A stretch of 44,491 bases of DNA from Candidatus Kerfeldbacteria bacterium RIFCSPHIGHO2_12_FULL_48_17 (GCA_001818775.1 MHKD01000019.1:3298-47788); one strand, 5' to 3'; shown: positions 27,398 through 37,516, counted from the stretch's first letter. Notes: generated by a model from the sequence alone, not told the origin. Made by a program: numbers and translations.

Positions 27398-27421
27398 GGT
27401 ATATGTATATATTACTACTTT

Positions 27422-28870
27422 ATGCACCTATCGCAGAAGTTTTTTATTGTGGCGTGCGGTTTTTTTGCTGGGATTGGGGTGTATTTTTTATGTGATTTGC
27501 CTGCGATAGTTTTTGTATTTGCTGTATTTTCTTGTTTTATTTTTGTATTTTTTGCACGATCACGTGTATTTTTTGTGGCTGTCTTGTGCTGTATCATGGG
27601 GTTTGCCGGTGGTTACTGGCGGGCATATGCGGCTGATCCGCGCCTGCCGCCTGTTTTGGAGCACACGCTTACCTTTACCGGTATCGTCAGCCGTGAAGTC
27701 GATCAGCGTTTGGATGCCACCAAACTCACCGTTGCCAGTGCTGCCGTGTCCGGTTCCGTGCTGGTGACTGCGCCGCTGTATCCGGAGTATTCGTATGGTG
27801 ATGTATTGGAAATACGTTGCACCCTGGAACGGCCCGGTATCATTGACGGTTTTCGTTATGATCGATTTCTCGAACTCACCGGCGTGTATTGGACGTGTTC
27901 CCGGCCGGCGATACGCCTTGTTTCACATGGGCAGGGCAATCAGGTTATGGGTTTTCTTTTGGTGGGAAAAGGGGACCTTCTCGGGCGTATCAATCGCATT
28001 CTTCATGAGCCGTATGCTTCATTTTTAGCCGGTTTGCTGCTGGGTGTGCGCCGTGGATTTACACCGGAGTTGCTTGCGGTGTTTCAGCGTGCGGGTACAA
28101 CCCATATTCTGGCAATTTCCGGTTACAACATCACCTTGATTGTCGGGCTGATGCAGTCGTTTTTTTTACGGCTTGGTTTACGTCGGCAGCAGGCGTTTTG
28201 GTTGTTGGTGTTCGGGGTTGCGGTTTTTGTTATCTTTGTGGGCGCGTCGGCTTCGGTGGTACGCGCCGGAATTATGGGGGTCCTGGTGTTGCTGGCCCGG
28301 CAGTGGGGTCAGCGCGCGCAGGTGCGTCAGATTTTGACGGCTACCGCCTTGGTGATGGTGGCGCATCGTCCACAGGTGCTGGTGTATGACGCCGGATTTC
28401 AGCTGTCATTTTTATCAACGGTGGGTTTGGTGTACTTATCGGCGCCCCTTGAACGTGTCGTACGCTGGTTACCGGAACGGTTTGGTCTGCGCGAGAATGC
28501 CGGTGCGACATTGGCCGCGACCCTGGCAACGTTGCCGTTGTCACTGTTTCAGTTCGGTGGCATTTCTGTGGTGGCGATGTTTACCAATGTTTTGGTTTTA
28601 CCCCTTATGCCGCTGGCGATGGGTTTGGGTTTTCTCGCCGTGATGGCCAGTTTTGTTTCCTGGCCGGTGGCGCAGGTTTTTGGTTATCCGGTGTGGCTGG
28701 TGTTGTTGTACGCGCTGCGGGTTATGGAGTGGTTTGCCGGTCTGTCGTGGTCGTATTGGCCGGTTGCTGCCAGTCAGTGGCAGTTCATGGCTGCGGCCTA
28801 TGCTGTTTTGGGGTGGCTGATGTGGGTGCGTTTTGCGCGGGTGCCAAAAGTGTTTTTCCGTCACGTTTGA
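27422..28870 (+). CDS. comEC: ComEC/Rec2 membrane (competence) domain protein
   Basis: FLAGLLLGVRRGFTPELLAVFQRAGTTHILAISGYNITLIVGL; multi-TM; start at ATG 27422. Confidence 0.9.
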   Translation: MHLSQKFFIVACGFFAGIGVYFLCDLPAIVFVFAVFSCFIFVFFARSRVFFVAVLCCIMGFAGGYWRAYAADPRLPPVLEHTLTFTGIVSREVDQRLDATKLTVASAAVSGSVLVTAPLYPEYSYGDVLEIRCTLERPGIIDGFRYDRFLELTGVYWTCSRPAIRLVSHGQGNQVMGFLLVGKGDLLGRINRILHEPYASFLAGLLLGVRRGFTPELLAVFQRAGTTHILAISGYNITLIVGLMQSFFLRLGLRRQQAFWLLVFGVAVFVIFVGASASVVRAGIMGVLVLLARQWGQRAQVRQILTATALVMVAHRPQVLVYDAGFQLSFLSTVGLVYLSAPLERVVRWLPERFGLRENAGATLAATLATLPLSLFQFGGISVVAMFTNVLVLPLMPLAMGLGFLAVMASFVSWPVAQVFGYPVWLVLLYALRVMEWFAGLSWSYWPVAASQWQFMAAAYAVLGWLMWVRFARVPKVFFRHV

Positions 28871-28874
28871 ATAT

Positions 28875-29720
28875 ATGCTGCGGAAATTGTTTTTTTGTCT
28901 GGGTTTTGCAACGCTGCTATTTGGTGCGTATTTTTGGCGGCAGCAGGCGGAGGTCGGCAGATCCACTGTTGTGTTTATGAATGTTGGTCAGGGTGACGGT
29001 ATATATGTTCGGACGCCATCTGGTGATGATATTGTGATTGATACGGGGCCGGATTTGCGCGTCGTGCATGAGCTGGGCAGACAGATGCCGTTTTATGATC
29101 ACGATATTGAGCTGCTGGTGGTGACGCATCCGGACGCTGATCATATTACCGGAGCGACGGAGATTTTGCGGCGTTACACGGTGCGGCAGGTGGTGGTTTC
29201 GGGAAAAGTTTCAGAGTCAGCCCAGTATCGCGCTTTTATGGAGGAAGTGGCTGCGGGGCAGGTGCCGTTGGTTGCGGGCCGAGCCGGGCAGGTGTGGCAG
29301 TTTGGCGACGTAAGATTTGATGTTTTGTATCCGTTTGATGATCGGCAAGTGGAGGCGATGCCGCCGAACGATACGACGGTGATTATGCATATGTTTTATG
29401 GTGCGCATACGTTTTTGTTCACGGGTGACGCCAGTTCGGTTGTTGAGGATATTGTGGTGGCGCGCTATGGCTGGGCTTTGCGCAGCGAGGTTTTAAAGGT
29501 TGGACATCATGGCAGTAAAACGTCCAGTTCTGAGGTGTTTTTGCGGACGGTGGCGCCGCAGGTGGCGGTGATTCAGTCGGAAACGGGGAATCAGTTTGGT
29601 CATCCGCATGCGGGAGTGTTGGACCGGTTGGATGCGATTGGCGCGCAGATTTTGCGCAATGATGAGTTGGGCGCGATCGTGATGCGTTGTGATGTGGATG
29701 TGTGTGAGTTGGAGCAGTGA
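28875..29720 (+). CDS. ComEC-type metallo-beta-lactamase domain protein (split ComEC C-terminal part)
   Basis: FMNVGQGDGIYVRTPSGDDIVIDTGPD, VVTHPDADHITG, LKVGHHGSKTSSS. Confidence 0.9.
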   Translation: MLRKLFFCLGFATLLFGAYFWRQQAEVGRSTVVFMNVGQGDGIYVRTPSGDDIVIDTGPDLRVVHELGRQMPFYDHDIELLVVTHPDADHITGATEILRRYTVRQVVVSGKVSESAQYRAFMEEVAAGQVPLVAGRAGQVWQFGDVRFDVLYPFDDRQVEAMPPNDTTVIMHMFYGAHTFLFTGDASSVVEDIVVARYGWALRSEVLKVGHHGSKTSSSEVFLRTVAPQVAVIQSETGNQFGHPHAGVLDRLDAIGAQILRNDELGAIVMRCDVDVCELEQ

Positions 29721-29810
29721 TGTGACGTGGTGCCTGATGGGTCTGTCGTCGAATACCATTTCTGCTGCAATCATTGAATTTTTGGTCGGTTTTCTGTTAG
29801 AGTTGGTGGT

Positions 29811-30818
29811 ATGACGACAGAAGATAGAAGAGCGCGACGTACCGCCCAGGTGAAAGTGGCTGCTCTTGCGGCCGGTTTTGATCTCGTGGGCATTACTTCT
29901 CCACAGCGCATTTTTGCTGCGGAGCGGCGGCTGTTGTCGTGGCTGAAAAAGGGCATGCATGCCGATATGAAATGGATGGAGCGGGAACCGTTGCGGCGGG
30001 CGCGACCGCGGCGGGTGATGCGCGGTGCGCGCAGTGTGATGTGTTTGGCGGTGAATTATTATCAGCCGGACATTGCTGCAGTGGGTGGGGCAGGCGAGTC
30101 TTCTCAACCAACCGGACGAGTGGCGCGGTATGCGCGTGGTCGAGATTATCACCGTTTATTGGAGAAGCGTTTGAAAAAATTTGCAGCGGCGGTGACGAAA
30201 ATTGCGCTTGGTGAAAGAGTTGGGGCGTCGAGGTTGAAGTATTATGTTGATTATGGTCCGTTTTTGGAGCGCAGTTTTGCCGAGGCCGCGGGGATTGGCT
30301 TTATCGGCAAAAACGGGAATCTGATTACGCGCGAGTTTGGGAGCTGGGTGTTTTTGTGTCAGGTGTTGACCGACATACCCTTGGATTTTGATGAGCCGGC
30401 GCGGCGCATGTGCGGATCGTGTACGAAGTGTATTGATGCCTGCCCGACCGGCGCGATTGTGGCGCCGGGTGTTGTTGATGCGCGCAAGTGCATTGCTTAT
30501 CTAACGATTGAAAATCGCGGTGAAATTCCGGCAGAGCTGCGTGCCCAGGTGGGTGACCGGATTTTTGGGTGTGATATTTGTCAGGAGGTCTGTCCGCATA
30601 ATGTGCGGCAGGAAGTGACGAAACATGCGGAGTTTTTGGGTGGCGCGGTGGGTGAGCGGTTGCGCTTGGGCGATATTGTGAAGATGGCGCGGCAGGAAGA
30701 TTTTGTGCAGCGTTTTGCCGGAACGCCGGTGATACGGGCGAAGTTGGCGGGGATGAAACGCAATGCGGAAGTGGTTTATGAGAATTGGCAGCGCGCGCAG
30801 GCTGGAAAGAAAAAATAA
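29811..30818 (+). CDS. queG: Epoxyqueuosine reductase
   Basis: YYVDYGPFLERSFAEAAGIGFIGKNGNLI, MCGSCTKCIDACPTGAI, FGCDICQEVCPHN. Confidence 0.94.
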   Translation: MTTEDRRARRTAQVKVAALAAGFDLVGITSPQRIFAAERRLLSWLKKGMHADMKWMEREPLRRARPRRVMRGARSVMCLAVNYYQPDIAAVGGAGESSQPTGRVARYARGRDYHRLLEKRLKKFAAAVTKIALGERVGASRLKYYVDYGPFLERSFAEAAGIGFIGKNGNLITREFGSWVFLCQVLTDIPLDFDEPARRMCGSCTKCIDACPTGAIVAPGVVDARKCIAYLTIENRGEIPAELRAQVGDRIFGCDICQEVCPHNVRQEVTKHAEFLGGAVGERLRLGDIVKMARQEDFVQRFAGTPVIRAKLAGMKRNAEVVYENWQRAQAGKKK

Positions 30819-30822
30819 AAAG

Positions 30823-30854
30823 AGCGCCGAACCTTAGGTAAGTAAGGTGGCGCT
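30823..30854 (-). terminator. Intrinsic terminator for the 75-aa gene
   Basis: agcgcc.acctta...taaggt.ggcgct stem; T-tract on - strand (cttttttattttttc). Confidence 0.65.
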
Positions 30855-30907
30855 GGGGCGAGATGAAGGTGCGTGGAGGAGCAACGGAGGCGCTAGTGAG
30901 GTCTGTT

Positions 30908-31135
30908 TCAACCGGTTACAATCGTAGTGTCTGTGGGAGTCACCTCTATATAGAGGAGATTTGGCCGATATTGTACATGATTGATCCCCGGTTGACTTTG
31001 GATTTGATTGAGTAGGTCATCTCCTGGTTTGTAGTCCGGGGAGACGTTTATGAATATCATCCCCGTAGGATTTTGACCGCGCTGTTTTTCGATTTCCGCC
31101 AGAACTTGTTGAGATGACGTGATTTTAATTGTCAT
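30908..31135 (-). CDS. Uncharacterised 75-aa protein
   Basis: Own SD (aggagg 7 nt upstream), upstream TATAAT and a downstream - strand terminator; no recognised family. Confidence 0.7.
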   Translation of the reverse strand: MTIKITSSQQVLAEIEKQRGQNPTGMIFINVSPDYKPGDDLLNQIQSQPGINHVQYRPNLLYIEVTPTDTTIVTG

Positions 31136-31263
31136 CTGATTCCTCCTATTATAGTTGTGCCCGGCATGCCGCGGGCGGTTTGGTTTTTAAGGAAAATTTA
31201 CTCGTAGGTAAGATACACTGGCACTAAAAATCTGTCAAATTTTTTTCGACAGAGGTAAAAATG

Positions 31264-31416
31264 AGAAGATGGGCATAGACTTCCTCGTGCCGTTTCGGCC
31301 ACCCAGCGCGTGGCCTCAACTGACGCATTTTGCTGCGCTCTTTCGCGAACGGCCGTTCGCTCAAACCATGCCCGCTTCGCAAAATGAGTCCCCGAGAAAG
31401 TTTATACCCATCTTCT
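31264..31416 (-). repeat. Nested-hairpin element copy H (variant), adjacent to the M20 stop codon
   Basis: S1 agaagatgggcatagacttcctcg/cgagaaagtttatacccatcttct (24 bp, 3 non-WC); S2 cattttgc/gcaaaatg; S3 gcgaac-ggcc-gttcgc; extra hairpin ggccac...gtggcc. Confidence 0.75.
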
Positions 31417-32598
31417 TCAGTTATTTTTCCGAAAGTATTCCTCCAAAGTCTCGGCATACAGAACACTGCCGGCCATCAAATCATCAATATCCGCATATTC
31501 ATTGGGCGCATGGGCCAATTCGTCATTTCCCGGATAGTGGGTAATGCAGGGAATCCCCACTTCATATAAATTTTTTGCCACGGTGTTGCCGCCAATCGTT
31601 ACATACTTCATCGGCATGCCCAGCCGCTTCCGTGCCGTTTCGAAATTGCGCACAATCGGCGCATTCTTATCCACAATGTGTGGCGTACTTTGGTGCGTCA
31701 CCTTCACATCAATATCCGTATAATCATAGCGCCCCCGAGCCGCGGCAATACATTCCCCAACAGCGCGCAACACATCATCCAACGTCAACCCTTCCGGAAT
31801 CCGAAAATCCACGGCTGCCCGTGCCCGCGCCGGTACGATGTTGGCTGCGCTGCCGCCTTCCACAACGCCCACATTCATGGTCCAACCGTCAAATTCCTCG
31901 TGCCACTTTTCGCCCAACTTCACATCGCGCAACGCATCAACAACACAAGCCAACGGCAACAAAGCATTTCGGCCCAGCTCCGGCGTTGACCCATGCGCCT
32001 GCACACCCTTACTCACCAGTTCCAACTGCACCACACCTTTTTCGCCGTACACGGCTTCATGTAACTTGCCCGCGTCCGGAATAATTCCGGCATCAAATCG
32101 CAATCCCACTTCTTCCACTAAATAAATAACGCCCAGCTCCGATCCGGTTTCTTCATCAGCCGCCGCAATCAAATAAATAACACCGTCAAACTCACCGCCG
32201 CATTCGGCCAAAAATGCGCGCACCGCCGAATACACGGCCGCAAACGAACCCTTATCATCCAAAGCCCCGCGTCCATACAAACGCCGTCCCCGCAGCACCG
32301 GTTCAAATGGATCGCTCGTCCATAATTCACGTTCACCCGGCGGCACCGTGTCCATGTGACTGACAAATCCCAATGATTTTTTTCCGCTGCCCCGCATCAG
32401 CTTGCCCACCACATTCGTACGCCCCGGCTTTTTTTCATAATACGACACTTCCATACCCAGTTCTTTCATGAGTCGCGTTACCACGTCTTTCACGCGGTGT
32501 TCATTCCCCGGCGGGTTGACCGTATTTTCGCGCACCAGATCAGAAACAATGCTGATGATTTTTTTCTCATCCACATGTTTGGCGTATTTTGAAAGCAT
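31417..32598 (-). CDS. M20 family metallopeptidase (DapE/ArgE-like)
   Basis: GFVSHMDTVPPG, GRGALDDKGSFAA, AADEETGSELG; start at 32598. Confidence 0.9.
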   Translation of the reverse strand: MLSKYAKHVDEKKIISIVSDLVRENTVNPPGNEHRVKDVVTRLMKELGMEVSYYEKKPGRTNVVGKLMRGSGKKSLGFVSHMDTVPPGERELWTSDPFEPVLRGRRLYGRGALDDKGSFAAVYSAVRAFLAECGGEFDGVIYLIAAADEETGSELGVIYLVEEVGLRFDAGIIPDAGKLHEAVYGEKGVVQLELVSKGVQAHGSTPELGRNALLPLACVVDALRDVKLGEKWHEEFDGWTMNVGVVEGGSAANIVPARARAAVDFRIPEGLTLDDVLRAVGECIAAARGRYDYTDIDVKVTHQSTPHIVDKNAPIVRNFETARKRLGMPMKYVTIGGNTVAKNLYEVGIPCITHYPGNDELAHAPNEYADIDDLMAGSVLYAETLEEYFRKNN

Positions 32599-32683
32599 AA
32601 ATTTTGCTAATAATAGTATTTTTTTATAGTAACTGTTCTTTGCGGGTATGGCAAGGTGTGGTATTATATACGCAGTATTTCGT

Positions 32684-32696
32684 GCGCGTGACGCGC
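32684..32696. promoter_or_regulatory. Candidate operator upstream of blaI-like gene
   Basis: GCGCGTGACGCGC palindrome downstream of TATTAT-like -10. Confidence 0.3.
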
Positions 32697-32719
32697 TTTG
32701 TTTGCTGACCATATAGCGT

Positions 32720-33091
32720 ATGTTTTTAGGAGAACTCGAGAAGAAAGTAATGGATATTCTCTGGGCAACCAGGGGGTCTTTGTCGGTGCGGGCAGTAACA
32801 CAAAAGCTGAACAGGGCCGGCAAGAAATCATATGCTTACACCACCGTCCTGACCATTCTGACGAGGTTATTTGTGAAGAAAATTGTGAACCGAACCCGGC
32901 ATGATCGCGGGTTTTTGTACAGTGCCGCGCAAACGCAGTCGGATTTTTTTCGTTCCGTGTCGCAGGATCTCCTCAGACAACTCCGCGTGCATTTCGGTGA
33001 TGCGGCCGTAGCGCATTTTGTTGATGGCATCGAGCACATTGACCCTGAGCAGCTGCAGAAGTGGCGCAACATGATTAACAAACACTCATGA
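32720..33091 (+). CDS. BlaI/MecI/CopY family transcriptional regulator
   Basis: FLGELEKKVMDILWATRGSLSVRAVTQKLN...YAYTTVLTILTRLFVKKIVNR. Confidence 0.92.
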   Translation: MFLGELEKKVMDILWATRGSLSVRAVTQKLNRAGKKSYAYTTVLTILTRLFVKKIVNRTRHDRGFLYSAAQTQSDFFRSVSQDLLRQLRVHFGDAAVAHFVDGIEHIDPEQLQKWRNMINKHS

Positions 33092-34119
33092 ACTACCATC
33101 GTCGAGCGCAATTTTCTTTTTTCGTTCTGGCGGGGAGTACTCTCTTTATAGGCGCGGTTTTTGGTTTTTACGTGTACGCGCTGTTTCCGGTGGTTCGTTC
33201 CATTATCACCTATAATTTTTTCGTCGGACAAACGTGTGATTGCCAAAATCTCCTTACTTTTTCCCAGCATCCTTTTTTGAACATATTTTTTCTCGTTTCT
33301 TTTTCCGCCGCAGCGTTGTGGCTGATATCTTTCATTGTACTTCTGTTTGCTTCTTGGTACCGTTCGCTCCATCTGCAGAAAGATTTTTCTCTGGCCGCGT
33401 CGCATATCACCGTACCTCCGCGGCTCCGACGCCTGCTGCAGAGCCACCACATACTCAGGCGTACCCTGTATATCTCTGATACCCAACCCCAACTCTTCAC
33501 GCTCGGTTGGTTCCGACCGCGTATCATTGTTTCCCAGGCAGCTTTGGCGGTTTTGAGTAAAAAACAACTCGAGGCAAGCATTCTCCATGAAATTGCCCAT
33601 ATCCGCAACCGTGATGCAGCTAAGCTTGGTTTTTTCAGCGTGTGTGACCGGGTATTTTTCTGGTTGCCGTTTTGGCACGCAACAACGCAGAAGTTTCGGG
33701 CCTATGCCGAGTTTGCCGCTGATACCTACGCTGTCCAGCAGCACGGCTCGCGCCAGCATCTGGCCCAGGCGCTTTTCAGCTTTTTAGAAAGGGGTGCTCA
33801 GCTTCACCCCGCCGTCGGAGCACATTTTGCTTCCATTCCACATCTGCGGCTCTCGTATATTCTCGAGGATCGTCAGCTTCATTACCGTGCCTTGGGTTGG
33901 CTGCCGCTGGTGTCTCTGGTTGTGTTTACCATAGCCGCTCTGTTGTTTTTTGCGCGCGGTCATGCGGTGTTGGCGACGTTTGATCCCAGTACTGTTTCCT
34001 ATCTCCATCACTGCCCGCTTGCCCAGCCCAATGGTTCTCTCTTCAGTCCGGCGCCACGCATGAGTGTCAAACCGGCAGAAGCGATGAGCGTGGTTGTTCA
34101 ATCATATTGCTCGCTTTAA
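33088..34119 (+). CDS. M56 family (BlaR1/MecR1-like) membrane metalloprotease
   Basis: ASILHEIAHIRNRD (HExxH), AYAEFAADTYAV; overlaps regulator stop. Confidence 0.88.
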   Translation: MNYHRRAQFSFFVLAGSTLFIGAVFGFYVYALFPVVRSIITYNFFVGQTCDCQNLLTFSQHPFLNIFFLVSFSAAALWLISFIVLLFASWYRSLHLQKDFSLAASHITVPPRLRRLLQSHHILRRTLYISDTQPQLFTLGWFRPRIIVSQAALAVLSKKQLEASILHEIAHIRNRDAAKLGFFSVCDRVFFWLPFWHATTQKFRAYAEFAADTYAVQQHGSRQHLAQALFSFLERGAQLHPAVGAHFASIPHLRLSYILEDRQLHYRALGWLPLVSLVVFTIAALLFFARGHAVLATFDPSTVSYLHHCPLAQPNGSLFSPAPRMSVKPAEAMSVVVQSYCSL

Positions 34120-34157
34120 GCAGACCTTAAGGACCCTAAGTCACCATTACCTCACAT

Positions 34158-34922
34158 ATGGATATGCAACTTCTCGCCGCCCCTTGGTACCGCCGTTGGT
34201 GGGGTGTGCTCATTATCGTCATCGGCAGTTTGCTTGTCGTACTCGCGCTGGTCTTTATCGGTTTGGTTTTTACCATTTATCGGCAGGTGAAGACGGGCAC
34301 GCTCGATTACAGCAAATATGCCAGTTCTGTTTCTAAGGTGGCTCTGGAACAGGCGCAGCAGCTTGACGATGTCAATACCATAGCTCCGACTCTGGATGAT
34401 GACCCGCGCATCGGGAATTCCGTGAATCCGCGCGTCACGATTATCGCTTTTGAAGATTTTCAGTGCCCATTTTGTAAAGAATCATTTCCCGTTGTCAAAG
34501 AAATGATCAGTAAATATTCTGATGATATGCTGTTCGTGTACCGTGATTTTCCGATTGCGTACATACACGCTGATGCGCAAAAGGCGGCGGAAGCGGGCGA
34601 GTGCGCCGATGATCAGGGCAAATTTTGGGAGTTGCATGATATGATTTACACCAATCAGGAGCGCATGACCGTTGATGATCTGAAACAGTATGCGGTGCAG
34701 GTCGGAATGAGCGGTCGTGATTTTGATGCCTGCCTTGACAGTGGTAAGTATGAGCAGGAGGTGAAGAATGATCTTCAGGACGGTTATAATGCCGGCGTTA
34801 CCGGAACCCCGACGTTTTTTATCAACGGTATCCGCGTGCCCGGCGCCATTCCGCTTGATGTTTTTGACGCGATCGTTGCTGATGAAATTCAGAAGTCGCT
34901 GTTGCAGGATATACCAAAATAA
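34158..34922 (+). CDS. DsbA-like thioredoxin-fold protein, membrane anchored
   Basis: TM; FEDFQCPFCKESFPVV; GVTGTPTFFINGIRVPG. Confidence 0.92.
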   Translation: MDMQLLAAPWYRRWWGVLIIVIGSLLVVLALVFIGLVFTIYRQVKTGTLDYSKYASSVSKVALEQAQQLDDVNTIAPTLDDDPRIGNSVNPRVTIIAFEDFQCPFCKESFPVVKEMISKYSDDMLFVYRDFPIAYIHADAQKAAEAGECADDQGKFWELHDMIYTNQERMTVDDLKQYAVQVGMSGRDFDACLDSGKYEQEVKNDLQDGYNAGVTGTPTFFINGIRVPGAIPLDVFDAIVADEIQKSLLQDIPK

Positions 34923-34947
34923 CCCATCTTATTTTTAATTTTTTTTT

Positions 34948-35943
34948 ATGGCGTTCACTCCTACCCTTACGCAGTATCTTCTCGGGCAGTTGGCCGCCCA
35001 CCCCGACCGGAAAGATTTGGTGCTGATTATGTCCGATCTGGCCACCATTGGAAAAATTATTTCCCGCGAGACGAACCGCGCCGGACTTGCCAGTATTTTG
35101 GGTGCAGCCGGTTCAACCAACATTCAGGATGAAGAAGTGCAAAAGCTTGATGTGTTTGCTAATGAGCTGTGTAAAAATTATCTGCGCACGACCGGACATT
35201 TTTGCGCAATGGCTTCAGAGGAAGAAGATACGGTTGTTGATTTGGGCGGTGAGGGAAAGGGCGGTGGAAAATACGTCATTGCCTTTGATCCGCTCGACGG
35301 CTCGAGCAATATTGACGTGAATGTCAGCATCGGTACGATTTTTTCGGTACATCGGCGCTTGCCTGATCTGCCAACCGCCGCACCGGAGCATTTTCTGCAA
35401 CCCGGTAAAGAGCAGGTTTTGGCGGGATATATTTTGTACGGCTCGAGTACGGTGCTGGTGTTCAGTTTCGGCAATGGTGTTCACGAGTTTACGCTTGATC
35501 AGTCTTTGGGTGAATTCTTTTTATCGCGCGACCGTATGCAGGTGCCGAAAAAATGCAAATACTACAGCGTCAACGAAGCAAACTTTAAATATTTCCAGCC
35601 GCGCGATCAGAAGTTTGTCACGTATCTGCGCGATGAGCTTGGCTGTGGCGCGCGCTATATCGGTTCTTTTGCCGCTGATTTTCATCGTAATCTGATCACC
35701 GGTGGTATTTTTCTGTATCCGGGTGTGGATAAAAAGGGCACGGGTGAGTATAAACCAAAGTTGCGGTTGAATTTTGAAGCGAAGCCGATGGCTTTTCTCC
35801 TGGCCCATGCCGGCGGCCTGGCCATGGCCGATTCGGAAGAAATTTTAGCCATAAAACCCGTTGACGTGCACCAGCGCGTACCGATTGTTATGGGCAATAA
35901 GGAGGTAATGCGCGAATATGCTACAATGAAAAAAGACGCCTGA
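34948..35943 (+). CDS. fbp: Fructose-1,6-bisphosphatase class I
   Basis: FDPLDGSSNIDVNVSIGTIFSV; YIGSFAADFHRNLITGGIFLYPG. Confidence 0.95.
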   Translation: MAFTPTLTQYLLGQLAAHPDRKDLVLIMSDLATIGKIISRETNRAGLASILGAAGSTNIQDEEVQKLDVFANELCKNYLRTTGHFCAMASEEEDTVVDLGGEGKGGGKYVIAFDPLDGSSNIDVNVSIGTIFSVHRRLPDLPTAAPEHFLQPGKEQVLAGYILYGSSTVLVFSFGNGVHEFTLDQSLGEFFLSRDRMQVPKKCKYYSVNEANFKYFQPRDQKFVTYLRDELGCGARYIGSFAADFHRNLITGGIFLYPGVDKKGTGEYKPKLRLNFEAKPMAFLLAHAGGLAMADSEEILAIKPVDVHQRVPIVMGNKEVMREYATMKKDA

Positions 35944-35984
35944 CGCTGTCCCGGGCGTTGTCTCATTATTAATTCATCCATACT

Positions 35985-37061
35985 ATGTCATACGATTTTA
36001 AGGCATTACAGGATATTTTGGGCAAAGATAGCGAATCACTCCTTGCCCATGTTTCCAAAACCGTCACAAAAGACCGATTACATATTCCCGGACCCAACGC
36101 GCTTGACGAGGTTTTTTCGATTTCCGATCGTTCCGCCGCGGTTTTGAATAATCTCAAGCGTTTGTATGAGCATGGCCGTCTGGCCAACACCGGTTATGTT
36201 TCGATTTTGCCGGTGGATCAGGGTATTGAACATTCGGCCGGCGCCAGTTTTGCCAAGAATCCCGATTATTTTGATCCGGAAAATATTGTAAAGCTGGCTG
36301 TTGAGGGTGGTTGCAGTGGTGTCGCTTCGACGTTTGGTGTTCTCGGCATGGTCAGTAAAAAATACGCCGACAAAATTCCTTTTATCGTGAAGATGAATCA
36401 CAATGAATTGCTGAGTTATCCGAATGCGCATGATCAGATAATGTTTGGTACGGTGAAACAGGCGTATGATCTCGGTGCGGCCGGCGTTGGTGCCACGATT
36501 TATTTCGGTTCGTCTGAATCCCGCCGCCAGATTCAGGAAGTCGCTGAGGCGTTTTATCGCGCTCACGAAATGGGTATGTTTACGGTGTTGTGGTGCTATA
36601 TGCGCAACAGCGGTTTCAAGGTTGATGGCGTGAATCATGAAACTTCGGCGGATTTAACGGGTCAGGCCAATCACCTTGGCGTGACGATCGAAGCTGATAT
36701 CATCAAGCAGAAGATGCCGGTCAGTAACGGTGGCTACAAGGCGCTGAATGCCGGCGGTAAAAAATTCGGCAAGTTTTCCGAACGTATGTATACCGAGCTT
36801 GCCAGCGACCATCCGATTGATTTGTGCCGGTATCAGGTCATCAACAATTACATGGGCAGGATTGGTCTGCTGAATTCCGGCGGCGCATCCGGTGAAAATG
36901 ATATGCATGACGCGGTGTATGATGCGGTGGTCAACAAACGCGCCGGCGGTGTTGGTATTATCATGGGCAGAAAGGCGTTTCAAAGGCCGATGCCAGATGG
37001 CGTGAAGTTGCTCAATGCGGTGCAGGATGTGTATTTGTGCAAGGATATTGATCTGGCGTAA
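35985..37061 (+). CDS. Fructose-bisphosphate aldolase class I (DhnA/FbaB type)
   Basis: [56 protein letters not shown]. Confidence 0.92.
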   Translation: MSYDFKALQDILGKDSESLLAHVSKTVTKDRLHIPGPNALDEVFSISDRSAAVLNNLKRLYEHGRLANTGYVSILPVDQGIEHSAGASFAKNPDYFDPENIVKLAVEGGCSGVASTFGVLGMVSKKYADKIPFIVKMNHNELLSYPNAHDQIMFGTVKQAYDLGAAGVGATIYFGSSESRRQIQEVAEAFYRAHEMGMFTVLWCYMRNSGFKVDGVNHETSADLTGQANHLGVTIEADIIKQKMPVSNGGYKALNAGGKKFGKFSERMYTELASDHPIDLCRYQVINNYMGRIGLLNSGGASGENDMHDAVYDAVVNKRAGGVGIIMGRKAFQRPMPDGVKLLNAVQDVYLCKDIDLA

Positions 37062-37066
37062 TTTCT

Positions 37067-37516
37067 ATGATTTATATTGGTTCCGATCATCGCGGATTCC
37101 ATGATAAGCGTCTGATTGTCGCCTATCTTAAGCGTTTGCGTTATCCGGTGGTTGATGTTGGCTCACATACGCTTGATCCGGATGATGATTATCCCCAGGT
37201 GGCGCGCGAAGTGGTCCGAATGGTGCAAAAATTACCGCAGCGTCATGTGGGAATTTTGTTGTGTGGTTCGGGAATCGGTGCCAGTGTTGCGGCCAATAAG
37301 TTTCGCGGCATCCGTGCCGGGTTGGTCACCTCCGAGAAAATGGCCAGGGCGGCGCGCAACGATGATAACACCAATATTCTCATTATGCCGGCTGACTACT
37401 TACATTTTTCCGAGGAAAAGCGTATTATAAAAACATGGCTCAAAACGCCATTCAGCAAACTTACGCGCCATAAAAGGCGCATTCAGCAGATTAACGATAT
37501 CGAAAAACAATGGTAA
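37067..37516 (+). CDS. rpiB: Ribose-5-phosphate isomerase B
   Basis: IGSDHRGFHDKR, ILLCGSGIGASVAANKFRGIRAGL. Confidence 0.94.
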   Translation: MIYIGSDHRGFHDKRLIVAYLKRLRYPVVDVGSHTLDPDDDYPQVAREVVRMVQKLPQRHVGILLCGSGIGASVAANKFRGIRAGLVTSEKMARAARNDDNTNILIMPADYLHFSEEKRIIKTWLKTPFSKLTRHKRRIQQINDIEKQW

